Shown here piece after piece: positions 7,470 to 14,681 of a DNA stretch of 48,754 nt. The notes below the pieces were generated by a model. It did not search any database. It saw only the letters and a program-made list of their open reading frames with translations, and was not told the DNA's origin. Each line of letters starts with the position of its first letter. The stretch's first letter is position 1. This DNA comes from Pedobacter miscanthi (lineage in GTDB: Bacteria; Bacteroidota; Bacteroidia; Sphingobacteriales; Sphingobacteriaceae). The stretch covers positions 1-48,754 of the forward strand of contig NZ_QNQU01000021.1 of assembly GCF_003315595.1 (NCBI RefSeq), written 5' to 3'. The translations under genes and the position numbers were made by a program.

Positions 7470-7931
7470 ATGAAAAGGCTTGTGATTTTATTTTTAATTG
7501 TTGTTGGTGTAAATGGATTGGTGAGCGCACAACAGAACAAAGTGCCAACACCTACAGAAATTGCACAGAAAAATGTTGAAGACCTTGATAAAAGATTAAA
7601 ACTTAATGGCACGCAAAAAAGTGTAATTTATAGTTTTACTTTTAACCAGGCCAAAGAACAGGCCGATTTAATTAAAAGACAGCAAGCCGGAAACTCGCGT
7701 GAGGAGGATGTAGATAAATTCTATAAACTGCAGAACGAAACCACCAAAAATATCCGTAATGTTTTAAGACCTGAACAGCAGACGGAATATGATAAAATCA
7801 TTGAAGAACGTTTAAGTGGCAAAGGATTAAAAGCAAAAAACAAGAAAAAGAAAAAAGGAGAGGAAGAAGAAGTGGAGAGCGATATTAAAGGTTTGCTTTC
7901 TGGTCCGCCGGTTGAAAAACAAAACCAATAA
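7470..7931 (+). CDS. Secreted Spy/CpxP-like protein of unknown function
   Basis: A 153-residue protein with a signal peptide (MKRLVILFLIVVGVNGLVSA, cleavage before QQ). The mature part is mostly charged helix with two LxxxQ-type elements, LKLNGTQ and LRPEQQ, as in periplasmic Spy/CpxP-like proteins of Bacteroidota. The C-terminus is a long Lys/Glu tract. The start at 7470 is preferred to the ATG at 7461 because it begins the signal peptide directly and suits the -7 element at 7442-7449. It precedes a small membrane protein by 35 bases, probably in one transcript. Role unknown; a periplasmic chaperone-like function is only inference. Confidence 0.65.
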   Translation: MKRLVILFLIVVGVNGLVSAQQNKVPTPTEIAQKNVEDLDKRLKLNGTQKSVIYSFTFNQAKEQADLIKRQQAGNSREEDVDKFYKLQNETTKNIRNVLRPEQQTEYDKIIEERLSGKGLKAKNKKKKKGEEEEVESDIKGLLSGPPVEKQNQ

Positions 7932-7966
7932 TTTCCATTCCATAAAGGGCAGTAATTCATTAAAAA

Positions 7967-8206
7967 ATGCCAGAAATAATCCTCGGAACAATTGTTCTCG
8001 GACTGTTATTATCGCCACAGTTACTCGCTGGTTTTTTAGCAAAAAGAACAGGCCGGAAATTCTGGTTCTGGTTTTTGATTTCCTTCTTAATCCCCATTAT
8101 TTCACTGATTATATTGATCTTTTTAGAAGATAAAAACCCTGAGGCCCAAAGTTATAAACTGGCAGATCACGTAGATAAGGATAAGGAATTAGCTGCTGAG
8201 CTATAA
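7967..8206 (+). CDS. Small membrane protein, hypothetical
   Basis: A 79-residue protein with two hydrophobic segments (about residues 3-24 and 32-53) separated by the basic loop AKRTGRKF, and a charged C-terminal tail. I do not recognise a named family. The frame is preferred over an overlapping one at 7912-8133 because it gives a sensible membrane topology and fits between its neighbours. It follows the Spy-like gene by 35 bases. A family A repeat lies just after it, at the junction with the convergent oxyR gene. Confidence 0.65.
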   Translation: MPEIILGTIVLGLLLSPQLLAGFLAKRTGRKFWFWFLISFLIPIISLIILIFLEDKNPEAQSYKLADHVDKDKELAAEL

Positions 8207-8211
8207 AAAGT

Positions 8212-8310
8212 CGTCATCTCGGCTGAAATGGAGAGATCTATCGCGTCAGATTTAGCTTCGCTGAGCACTTACGTGGTTCTCGACTACGTTGTGCTCCGCT
8301 CGAAATGACG
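8212..8310. repeat. Family A palindromic repeat, copy 1
   Basis: Terminal arms CGTCATCTCG and CGAAATGACG, with internal GGAGAGATCT. It sits between two convergent genes (small membrane protein and oxyR). It could act as a bidirectional terminator or be a MITE/REP-like element; the sequence shows only the palindrome and its kinship with the copies at 13182, 19887, 23979 and 33235. Confidence 0.75.
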
Positions 8311-8322
8311 ATCGCGGGTAAA

Positions 8323-8365
8323 CTTGCGAAGTTTCCTCCTCGCTCTGCCCCTCAAACTTTGCAAG
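8323..8365. repeat. Family C hairpin, copy 2
   Basis: Arms CTTGCGAAGTTT (8323-8334) and AAACTTTGCAAG (8354-8365) pair with one G-T wobble around a C/T-rich loop. It resembles 5711-5759 and 38251-38296. It sits just downstream of the oxyR stop codon on the minus strand. Confidence 0.55.
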
Positions 8366-8369
8366 AAGG

Positions 8370-9302
8370 CTAAATCCCCACAATATCTTTCTTCTTTTTT
8401 TGCTTCATGGCTTTTGGAATGATTTCTAAAATCTCATCTTTTAAAGCATTCAGCATCCGTTTTTTGATAAAATTTTTGTGTGTAACCAGACTGATTTCTC
8501 GCACAGGCTCAGGAGATTTAAAATGACGGATTTTACTGGTTTGTTTGGCGTTCAATTCTGCAATGGCCAGTTCGGGTAGCAAGGTTGCACCACCATTTAA
8601 ATCAACCATGCGCACCAGGGTTTCTACACTTCCGGTATTATATTCCAAGCCTTGTAAACGATTGTTTTTTGTAGAACGGCAGATATTTAGTACCTGGTTC
8701 CTCATGCAGTGACCTTCGTTTAACAGCCAGATATTTTCGTCGTTCAGGTCTTCGGCATCTACCGCTTTCTTTTTATAAAGTTTGCTGTTTTTGCTTATGT
8801 AACTTACAAAGTTCTCGTAATATAATGGGGTTTCAGTAATATTCGGATCGGTTAACGGCGTAGCTAAAATACCACAATCCAATACACCGGTTTTTAAATG
8901 ATGGATGATATCCTCGGTGGTATACTCCCAGATTAAAAGTTTCAGTTCCGGATATTTTTCCAGCATGGCCGAAATTACTTCGGGCAATAAATAGGGAGCA
9001 ACGGTAGGGATAACACCAATCTTCAATTCGCCCAAAACATCCTGCTGCTGACTGCTGATGAGCTCTTTAATCTTACCGCTTTCCTGCAAAATAATCCTTG
9101 CCTGTGCAATAATTTGCGAGCCAATTTCTGTCGGACTTACCGGTTGTTTACTCCTGTCGAAGATTTTTACATTAATTAATTCTTCCAGCTTTTGCACCTG
9201 CATACTTAAGGTTGGCTGGGTAACAAAACACTTATCGGCAGCAGTTACAAAACTTCTGTAAGTATCAACGGCAACAATGTATTCAAGCTGAACTAAAGTC
9301 AT
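8370..9302 (-). CDS. oxyR: Hydrogen peroxide sensor OxyR (LysR family)
   Basis: A 310-residue LysR regulator: N-terminal winged helix-turn-helix (FVTAADKCFVTQPTLSMQVQKLE, residues 18-40) and a periplasmic-binding-like sensor domain. In the sensor, GHCMRNQVLNIC places cysteines at residues 199 and 208, the numbering and spacing of the redox pair of E. coli OxyR. TQPTLSMQ and the N-terminal MTLVQLEYIVA also fit. Oxidation forms the disulfide and switches on peroxide defence genes. No typical target gene such as katA or ahpC adjoins it. A 15-bp inverted repeat directly upstream encloses its own -7 element, pointing to autoregulation. Confidence 0.93.
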   Translation of the reverse strand: MTLVQLEYIVAVDTYRSFVTAADKCFVTQPTLSMQVQKLEELINVKIFDRSKQPVSPTEIGSQIIAQARIILQESGKIKELISSQQQDVLGELKIGVIPTVAPYLLPEVISAMLEKYPELKLLIWEYTTEDIIHHLKTGVLDCGILATPLTDPNITETPLYYENFVSYISKNSKLYKKKAVDAEDLNDENIWLLNEGHCMRNQVLNICRSTKNNRLQGLEYNTGSVETLVRMVDLNGGATLLPELAIAELNAKQTSKIRHFKSPEPVREISLVTHKNFIKKRMLNALKDEILEIIPKAMKQKKKKDIVGI

Positions 9303-9348
9303 ATAGTTAAAATTGATTTATAGTATCAAATATATCAATTTTAACTAT
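9303..9348. promoter_or_regulatory. Inverted repeat enclosing the oxyR promoter
   Basis: Perfect 15-bp arms (ATAGTTAAAATTGAT, 9303-9317; complement 9334-9348) with a 16-base centre. Inside is a LysR-type box TTGAT-N7-ATCAA (9313-9329), and on the minus strand TATATTTG (plus 9327-9334), a perfect -7 element for oxyR. The span of 46 bp suits a LysR tetramer. It likely serves OxyR autoregulation (inference). Confidence 0.65.
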
Positions 9349-9531
9349 AATAAAAAATGATCTGAGCAGGCCCGAAATAAAAGCCTGTTTTCGGGATAAT
9401 CAAATGATGAAATTCTTCATTTATATGAGACGTTTAAACAAAAAATTGAATAGAATATGTAGGTGCTATTGATTTAATTAGCAATTATCTAACCTTCAGT
9501 ACTTACCGGATTAATTGGGTATATTAGCTTT

Positions 9532-10659
9532 ATGAACAAAATCGCTTTACGCTTATTTCTTCTTGTCGTTTTTCTTCCGCTGGCTTCTGCGACAAATGCC
9601 CAGGCTATATTTCCCGCGTGGGCACTAGGACCGTTTATCCGACCGGAAAATGTTAATCCCATTCTTTCGCCAAAAACCGAAAGTCTTTTCTTCGACCCGA
9701 TGAGCAAACAAAAAATTGCCTGGGAAGCGGGCGATGTATTTAATCCGGCAGCTGCCGAATACAAAAATAAAATATATGTACTTTATCGCGGAGAAGACCG
9801 CTCAGGCATTGGTATCGGCAAGCGTACTTCGAGAATAGGCATTGCCGAAAGTAGTGATGGGATTAAAATGAAAAGGAATCCGGAACCGGTGCTTTATCCT
9901 GATGAAGACAATCAGAAAGCAGCCGAATGGCCGGGTGGTTGTGAAGACCCACGAATTGCGGTAACGGCAGAAGGATTGTATGTAATGCTTTATACGCAGT
10001 GGAACCGCAATATATTTCGTTTGGCTGTAGCTACCTCTAAAGATTTAAAACACTGGACTAAACACGGTGCTGCATTTAGTAAGGCTTATAGTGGTAAATT
10101 TAAGGATCTCAAATGTAAATCCGGATCTATTGTAACCAAGGTAGAAAACGGGAAACAGATAATTGCCAAAATAAACGGTAAATATCTGATGTACTGGGGA
10201 GAACGTTTCATGAATATTGCTACTTCGGTTGATCTTATTAACTGGGAGCCCGCCTTAAATGCAAAAGGCGATTTGGACTTAATTGTTCAACCCCGAAAAA
10301 ATTATTTCGATAGCGACCTGACCGAATGCGGTCCACCGGCAATTGTTACCGATAAAGGTATTTTAGTTTTATACAATGGTAAAAACAGGGGCGATGCCGA
10401 AAGAGATAGCAATTACGTGGCCAATACCTATTCAGCGGGGCAGGTGTTGTTCGATCTGAAAAATCCTTCAAAAGTGATAGCGCGGCTCGATCAACCCTTT
10501 TTCGTGCCTACTGCACCTTTTGAAAAAAGTGGTCAATACCCGTCGGGTACAGTTTTTATCGAAGGACTGGTTTATTTTAAAAAGAAATGGTTTTTATATT
10601 ACGGCTGTGCCGATAGCCAGGTGGCAGTAGCAATTTATGATCCTGCTGCTAAAAAATAA
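9532..10659 (+). CDS. Secreted GH130-family glycosidase or phosphorylase
   Basis: A 375-residue protein with a signal peptide (residues 1 to about 24) and a five-bladed propeller pattern of GH130. Visible family elements: NPAAAEYKNKIYVLYRGED, SRIGIAESSDGI, PGGCEDPRI (E138, D139; the aspartate is the usual general acid), SKDLKHW, YLMYWGE and TSVDLINWEP. GH130 members act on beta-mannosides, either by phosphorolysis or by hydrolysis. A secreted member is more likely a beta-mannosidase, since phosphate-dependent enzymes usually stay in the cytoplasm (inference). It stands alone, with no SusC/SusD pair nearby. A TATATTAG motif ends four bases before ATG. Confidence 0.8.
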   Translation: MNKIALRLFLLVVFLPLASATNAQAIFPAWALGPFIRPENVNPILSPKTESLFFDPMSKQKIAWEAGDVFNPAAAEYKNKIYVLYRGEDRSGIGIGKRTSRIGIAESSDGIKMKRNPEPVLYPDEDNQKAAEWPGGCEDPRIAVTAEGLYVMLYTQWNRNIFRLAVATSKDLKHWTKHGAAFSKAYSGKFKDLKCKSGSIVTKVENGKQIIAKINGKYLMYWGERFMNIATSVDLINWEPALNAKGDLDLIVQPRKNYFDSDLTECGPPAIVTDKGILVLYNGKNRGDAERDSNYVANTYSAGQVLFDLKNPSKVIARLDQPFFVPTAPFEKSGQYPSGTVFIEGLVYFKKKWFLYYGCADSQVAVAIYDPAAKK

Positions 10660-10668
10660 GGTGTAAAT

Positions 10669-10695
10669 AAAAATGCGCAGGATTTATCCTGCGCA
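10669..10695 (-). terminator. Terminator of fcl
   Basis: The hairpin TGCGCAGGAT/ATCCTGCGCA (10674-10695) lies between convergent genes. On the minus strand it is followed by TTTTTATTT, so it mainly serves fcl. Confidence 0.75.
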
Positions 10696-10710
10696 CCATA
10701 GTAAATTTAT

Positions 10711-11637
10711 TTAGTACCGGCTTTCAAAATCCTGATAAGCCAGTGCAATTCCTTCTCTCAATTCGACTTTATGTTTCCAGCCTAAATGATGCAGTTTACT
10801 TACATCCATTAGTTTACGCGGTGTTCCGTCGGGTTTGCTGGCGTCGAATACTAATTCACCTTCAAAACCCAGCACGTCTTTAATGAGTAAAGCCAGGTCT
10901 TTAATGGTCAAATCATGTCCGGTACCAATGTTGATCAGGTGCGGTTCGTTATAATTTTGCATCAGGAAATAACAGGCATCTGCCAGGTCATCTGCAAACA
11001 AAAATTCGCGCATCGGCGAGCCTGATCCCCACACTACTACCTCTTTTTCGTTGTTCATTTTTGCTTCATGCACCTTACGGATCAGGGCCGGTAAAACATG
11101 CGAGTTTTGAGGATGGTAATTATCGTTATAACCATACAGGTTGGTTGGCATCACCGAAATAAAATTGCATCCGTACTGATCGCGGTAAGCATCGCACATT
11201 TTGATTCCCGCAATTTTTGCAATGGCATAAGGCTCATTGGTGTGCTCTAAAGTTCCGGTTAAAAGGTAATCTTCTTTTAAAGGCTGTGGTGCCATTTTAG
11301 GATAAATACAGCTTGAACCCAAAAACATGAGTTTCTTTACCCCATTTGCATAAGCATTATGAATTACGTTATTCTGGATGGCTAAATTTTCATAAAGAAA
11401 ATCAGCCCTGTAAGTATTATTTGCTACAATACCACCAACTTTTGCCGCCGCAAGAAAAACATAATCTGGTTTTTCTTTGGCAAAGAAATCGGTTACGGCC
11501 TGCTGGTTGCGTAAATCCAGTTCGGCAGAAGTTTTGGTAATGATATTTTCGTAACCTTCTTTCTGCAGTTTACGGTAAATGGCCGAACCCACCATACCAC
11601 GATGGCCGGCAACATATATCTTAGCTTCTTTTTCCAC
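10711..11637 (-). CDS. fcl: GDP-L-fucose synthase
   Basis: Epimerises and reduces GDP-4-keto-6-deoxy-mannose to GDP-L-fucose with NADPH, a precursor for surface glycans. The 308-residue short-chain dehydrogenase has the dinucleotide motif GHRGMVG (residues 11-17), serine in LGSSCIYPK (108-109), and Y137-x3-K141 in PYAIAK. KVGGIVANN and the C-terminal PDGTPRKLMDVSKL fit Fcl. Start: I chose GTG at 11637 (VEKEAKIYVAGHRGM). The farther TTG at 11658 is the last part of the -7 element TATTTTTG and cannot be translated from that promoter. The partner GDP-mannose dehydratase gene is not in the window. Confidence 0.94.
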   Translation of the reverse strand: MEKEAKIYVAGHRGMVGSAIYRKLQKEGYENIITKTSAELDLRNQQAVTDFFAKEKPDYVFLAAAKVGGIVANNTYRADFLYENLAIQNNVIHNAYANGVKKLMFLGSSCIYPKMAPQPLKEDYLLTGTLEHTNEPYAIAKIAGIKMCDAYRDQYGCNFISVMPTNLYGYNDNYHPQNSHVLPALIRKVHEAKMNNEKEVVVWGSGSPMREFLFADDLADACYFLMQNYNEPHLINIGTGHDLTIKDLALLIKDVLGFEGELVFDASKPDGTPRKLMDVSKLHHLGWKHKVELREGIALAYQDFESRY

Positions 11638-11655
11638 AGTATTTTTTATAGACTG

Positions 11656-11663
11656 CAAAAATA
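11656..11663 (-). promoter_or_regulatory. -7 element of fcl
   Basis: On the minus strand TATTTTTG matches TAnnTTTG; it ends 18 bases before the chosen GTG start. It is divergent from the trmB element 66 bases away. Confidence 0.55.
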
Positions 11664-11728
11664 CGATTCTTATATAAGACTCACATCAATCTTTCTGGCA
11701 AAAGAAACATCGATTATTGATTTAATTG

Positions 11729-11736
11729 TATTTTTG
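11729..11736 (+). promoter_or_regulatory. -7 element of trmB
   Basis: TATTTTTG matches TAnnTTTG and ends 14 bases before the TTG start of trmB, leaving a very short leader. Confidence 0.55.
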
Positions 11737-11750
11737 CAGAAAAAAAACTT

Positions 11751-12401
11751 TTGGGTAAAGATAAACTTAGGCGTTTTGCAGAAATCGAAACATTTGCAAA
11801 CGTATTTCAATTAGAGGAAGGAAAGGCCTTAAAAGGAACCTGGGCTTCAGCACATTTTAAAAACAACAACCCTATTGTGCTTGAACTGGCATGTGGCAAG
11901 GGCGAATATTCGGTAAACCTGGCCAGACTTTTCCCGGAAAAGAATTTTATTGGCGTTGATTACAAGGGTAACCGCATCTGGCGCGGTGCAAAAACAGCCA
12001 TTGAAGACGGGATTGATAATGTTGCTTTTTTAAGGATACAAATCGAAAATATACTGGATTATTTTAACGAAGGGGAGATCGACGAGATCTGGATCACTTT
12101 TCCTGATCCACAGCCACAGGATAGCCGAGAGAAAAAACGTTTAACATTTCCTGCATTTTTGAACAGATACAAAGTGGTTTTAAAACCGGGCGGCAAGGTT
12201 AACCTGAAAACTGATAACGACCAGTTATATGCCTACACCTGCGAAAAGGTTGAGGAATTAGGCTTACCTGTACATAAAAATACCGATCATTTATACACTT
12301 CGGATTTGGTTGACGATGTATTGTCCATCAAAACCTATTACGAGAAGAAATACTTACTACACGATAAAAATATTAACTATATTCAATTTTCTTTTGAATA
12401 A
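11751..12401 (+). CDS. trmB: tRNA (guanine-N7-)-methyltransferase
   Basis: Makes m7G46 in tRNA using S-adenosylmethionine. The 216-residue Rossmann-fold protein shows the SAM-binding segment LELACGKGEYSVNLA, FIGVDYKGNRIWRGAKTA, and the TrmB signature ITFPDPQPQDSREKKRL with the catalytic aspartate. It begins at a TTG codon (MGKDKLRRFAEIETF by homology with TrmB N-termini), and a -7 element lies 14 bases before it. Its TAA overlaps the ATG of the next gene by one base, indicating translational coupling. Confidence 0.94.
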   Translation: MGKDKLRRFAEIETFANVFQLEEGKALKGTWASAHFKNNNPIVLELACGKGEYSVNLARLFPEKNFIGVDYKGNRIWRGAKTAIEDGIDNVAFLRIQIENILDYFNEGEIDEIWITFPDPQPQDSREKKRLTFPAFLNRYKVVLKPGGKVNLKTDNDQLYAYTCEKVEELGLPVHKNTDHLYTSDLVDDVLSIKTYYEKKYLLHDKNINYIQFSFE

Positions 12402-12736
12402 TGGATACCAATTTTTACGAACAGGTTTATGAAATTGCCCGGTTGATTCCAAAAGGAAGGGTAACATCATATGGGGCAATTGCCAAAAGTTTAGGTGCGA
12501 CAAAATCATCGCGGATGGTTGGGCATGCCATGCTTTATGCCGGCACGGCGCATCCCAGGGTACCTGCTCACCGCGTGGTAAACAGCAGCGGTCTCCTTAC
12601 CGGGAAATTCCATTTTAAACCGCCTGAATTAATGGAAGAACTGTTAAAACAGGAAGGTGTTGAAGTTAAAAACGATAAAGTAGTTAACTTTAAAAAAGTA
12701 TTTTGGAACCCGATGGAAGAAATCAATCTCGACTAA
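12401..12736 (+). CDS. Alkyltransferase-like protein (ATL, inactive MGMT homologue)
   Basis: A 111-residue homologue of the C-terminal domain of O6-alkylguanine-DNA alkyltransferase. It has the DNA-binding helix-turn-helix part (GRVTSYGAIAKSLG, then SRMVGHAM with the arginine finger). The active-site motif PCHRV is replaced by PAHRV (residues 55-59), so alanine A56 stands where the alkyl-accepting cysteine should be. It therefore cannot transfer alkyl groups; known ATL proteins bind O6-alkylguanine and pass it to nucleotide excision repair. Start overlaps the trmB stop. A glycosylase gene for alkylated bases (tag) lies 0.6 kb downstream. Confidence 0.88.
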   Translation: MDTNFYEQVYEIARLIPKGRVTSYGAIAKSLGATKSSRMVGHAMLYAGTAHPRVPAHRVVNSSGLLTGKFHFKPPELMEELLKQEGVEVKNDKVVNFKKVFWNPMEEINLD

Positions 12737-12799
12737 TCCAATTGTCTTCTACATTAACGCCATTCTCTCATTAAAAATTCATTCCTTCAATAATTAAAT

Positions 12800-13153
12800 A
12801 TGGGAAAGTTAGTAGAAGAATTTAACGGCTATCGCGAAAAAATGAACGATAGGATTATGGAAACGGCGAATACGAACATCAAAAGGTTCTTCGCTTTAGA
12901 CACCACTTCCTATGCCGATGGCGCCCTGGATGTTAAAACAAAAGAAATGCTGGGCCTAGTGGCATCGATGGTATTACGCTGCGACGATTGCATTAAATAC
13001 CATCTGGGCAAATGTTTCGATGCCGGCGTAAACAGCGATGAAATGAACGAAATCTTCATGATCGCTAACCTGGTAGGCGGCAGTATCGTAATTCCGCATT
13101 ACAGGAGAGCTGTAGAGTATTGGGATGAACTAAGTTCGGAGACGGGAGTTTAG
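12800..13153 (+). CDS. AhpD-like carboxymuconolactone decarboxylase family protein
   Basis: A 117-residue, all-helical protein of the CMD/AhpD superfamily. The redox-type motif RCDDCIKYH (C61, C64, H68) matches the CxxC-x3-H site of AhpD-like alkylhydroperoxidases, and EIFMIANLVGGSIVIPHYR is the following helix. It may act in peroxide reduction, but members of this family have varied roles and no partner peroxidase adjoins. It is 63 bases after the ATL gene, so may be cotranscribed with trmB-ATL. A family A repeat follows. Confidence 0.85.
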   Translation: MGKLVEEFNGYREKMNDRIMETANTNIKRFFALDTTSYADGALDVKTKEMLGLVASMVLRCDDCIKYHLGKCFDAGVNSDEMNEIFMIANLVGGSIVIPHYRRAVEYWDELSSETGV

Positions 13154-13181
13154 AGTGCTATAAGAACAAGCATAATACAGT

Positions 13182-13265
13182 CGTCATTTCGAGCGGAGTG
13201 CAACGCAGCCGAGAAATCTGCCTAGATAGATCTCTCCATTTCGCTACGCTTCAGTCGAGATGACG
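13182..13265. repeat. Family A palindromic repeat, copy 2
   Basis: The clearest copy: arms CGTCATTTCGAGCGGAGTG and the complementary CTTCAGTCGAGATGACG end, with internal GAGAAATCT and AGATCTCTCCA. It lies between two plus-strand genes, so convergence of genes is not required for its presence. Confidence 0.8.
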
Positions 13266-13340
13266 ACCCCATTATAAATCAGTCATTGTTAAGTTATTTC
13301 AGCATCTTATCTAAAAATATTGAAATACAATAATTACCGT

Positions 13341-13904
13341 ATGCAAAACTCAACTATACGCTGCTCTTGGGCCACTTCCGATCCCCTCTACATTAAATAC
13401 CATGATGAAGAATGGGGAAAGCCGGTTTACGATGATAAAATTTTATTCGAGTTTTTAATACTGGAAGGTGCTCAGGCTGGTTTAAGCTGGATTACCATAC
13501 TTCGAAGAAGGGAAAATTACCGTAAAGCTTTTGCCGGTTTCGATGTGAAGAAAGTAGCTGCCTTTACCGAAAAAGATGTAGAAAGGTTAATGAATGACGA
13601 AGGCATTATCCGCAATCATTTAAAAGTGAATAGCGCTATTACCAATGCTAAGCTTTTTATCGAAATCCAGAAAGAATTTGGCAGTTTCTCTAAATACATG
13701 TGGAGCTTCGTGCCCGATGGTAAACCGATCCAAAACCATATCGAAAAAATGAGTGATGTTCCGACACGTACCGAACTTTCTGACCGCATCAGTAAAGACA
13801 TGAAAAAACGTGGCTTTAAGTTTTTCGGCACTACCATCTGTTATGCACACATGCAGGCCACCGGAATGGTTAACGATCACCTGTTAAACTGTTGTGCCAG
13901 GTAA
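13341..13904 (+). CDS. tag: DNA-3-methyladenine glycosylase I
   Basis: Removes 3-methyladenine from alkylated DNA. The 187-residue length equals that of E. coli Tag. Conserved parts: RCSWATSDPLYIKYHDEEWG with zinc ligands C8 and H21, LEGAQAGLSWITILRRRENYR, and the C-terminal FFGTTICYAHMQATGMVNDH with the remaining zinc ligands before CC. Start: the ATG at 13341 (MQNSTIRC) matches Tag N-termini; an in-frame TTG at 13320 adds only seven unsupported residues. Together with the alkyltransferase-like gene it suggests a small alkylation-repair neighbourhood (inference). Confidence 0.95.
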   Translation: MQNSTIRCSWATSDPLYIKYHDEEWGKPVYDDKILFEFLILEGAQAGLSWITILRRRENYRKAFAGFDVKKVAAFTEKDVERLMNDEGIIRNHLKVNSAITNAKLFIEIQKEFGSFSKYMWSFVPDGKPIQNHIEKMSDVPTRTELSDRISKDMKKRGFKFFGTTICYAHMQATGMVNDHLLNCCAR

Positions 13905-13952
13905 TTTGTATGCCAGAAGATCCTGAAATCCTTTAATCCCCCAAATCCTGTT

Positions 13953-14633
13953 TTACTTTTTAGTCGCGTTATACTCCTTTACCCACTCCGTTACATCACG
14001 CGTATTAAATTCTGCGCCAACCTCTATTTTAGCTTTTAATGCCGGCTGATCGCCCATTTTCTGTAGCAGGATATTTTTAACTTCCGTTTTTTTACTGTCA
14101 TCCGTTATTGCTTTCATCGGTACTTCCTGTAAAGGGCCTGCACCAGGTTTTTCGATAAAATAGCGTACAACAGGTGCTCCTGCTGGCCTTTCGGGTGCAG
14201 AATTGCGTCCGCCGCCAATGCTGATGCCACCGCCCATACCCATACCACCATAACCGCCTGTTCCTGTACCGATACCTATTGATGGTCTGAATTTTACCTT
14301 TTTCTCTTTAACCTCCGGCACCAAGGTACCTCCACCAAAAGAATAAAGATTAACCATACCCATTTCGATTACTTTTACAAAGCGGTATTCGAAATTACGG
14401 CCGTTTGCAAAACCCTTGCTTACAAAACTATCACCGTTCCAGAAAAAGTTTTTTACATCCTTTGCAGGTAAAATCACATCCGCTTCATCATTGGCACTAA
14501 TAAAAACCGAAAAATAATCGGTACCTTTTATCGTTCCACGGATCACATCATCATTGTTTTTAACGATAAAATCCTGTGCCGAAAGCTGATTGACGGTGAA
14601 TAAAAAAAGAAAGATAGAAAACAGAAATTTCAT
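13953..14633 (-). CDS. Secreted hypothetical protein with Gly/Met-rich segment
   Basis: A 226-residue protein with a signal peptide (MKFLFSIFLFLFTVNQLSA, cleaved before QD). The N-terminal half is beta-rich, with IVKNNDDVIRGTIKGTDYFSV resembling the start of many Bacteroidota envelope proteins. The centre is a low-complexity run of Gly and Met (GTGGYGGMGMGGG). I know no function. The ATG at 14633 is preferred to 14675 because it starts the signal peptide directly. It lies 48 bases after the gene for another secreted protein, so they may be cotranscribed. Confidence 0.7.
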   Translation of the reverse strand: MKFLFSIFLFLFTVNQLSAQDFIVKNNDDVIRGTIKGTDYFSVFISANDEADVILPAKDVKNFFWNGDSFVSKGFANGRNFEYRFVKVIEMGMVNLYSFGGGTLVPEVKEKKVKFRPSIGIGTGTGGYGGMGMGGGISIGGGRNSAPERPAGAPVVRYFIEKPGAGPLQEVPMKAITDDSKKTEVKNILLQKMGDQPALKAKIEVGAEFNTRDVTEWVKEYNATKK

Positions 14634-14681
14634 ATAATCAGATTGCTTTTCACAAATAACGGAACTAAATTTCAATTCGTA

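Noticed and set aside
7912..8133. Alternative frame overlapping the small membrane protein at 7967
   Set aside because: Its composition is not protein-like, and the 7967 frame gives two clean hydrophobic segments.
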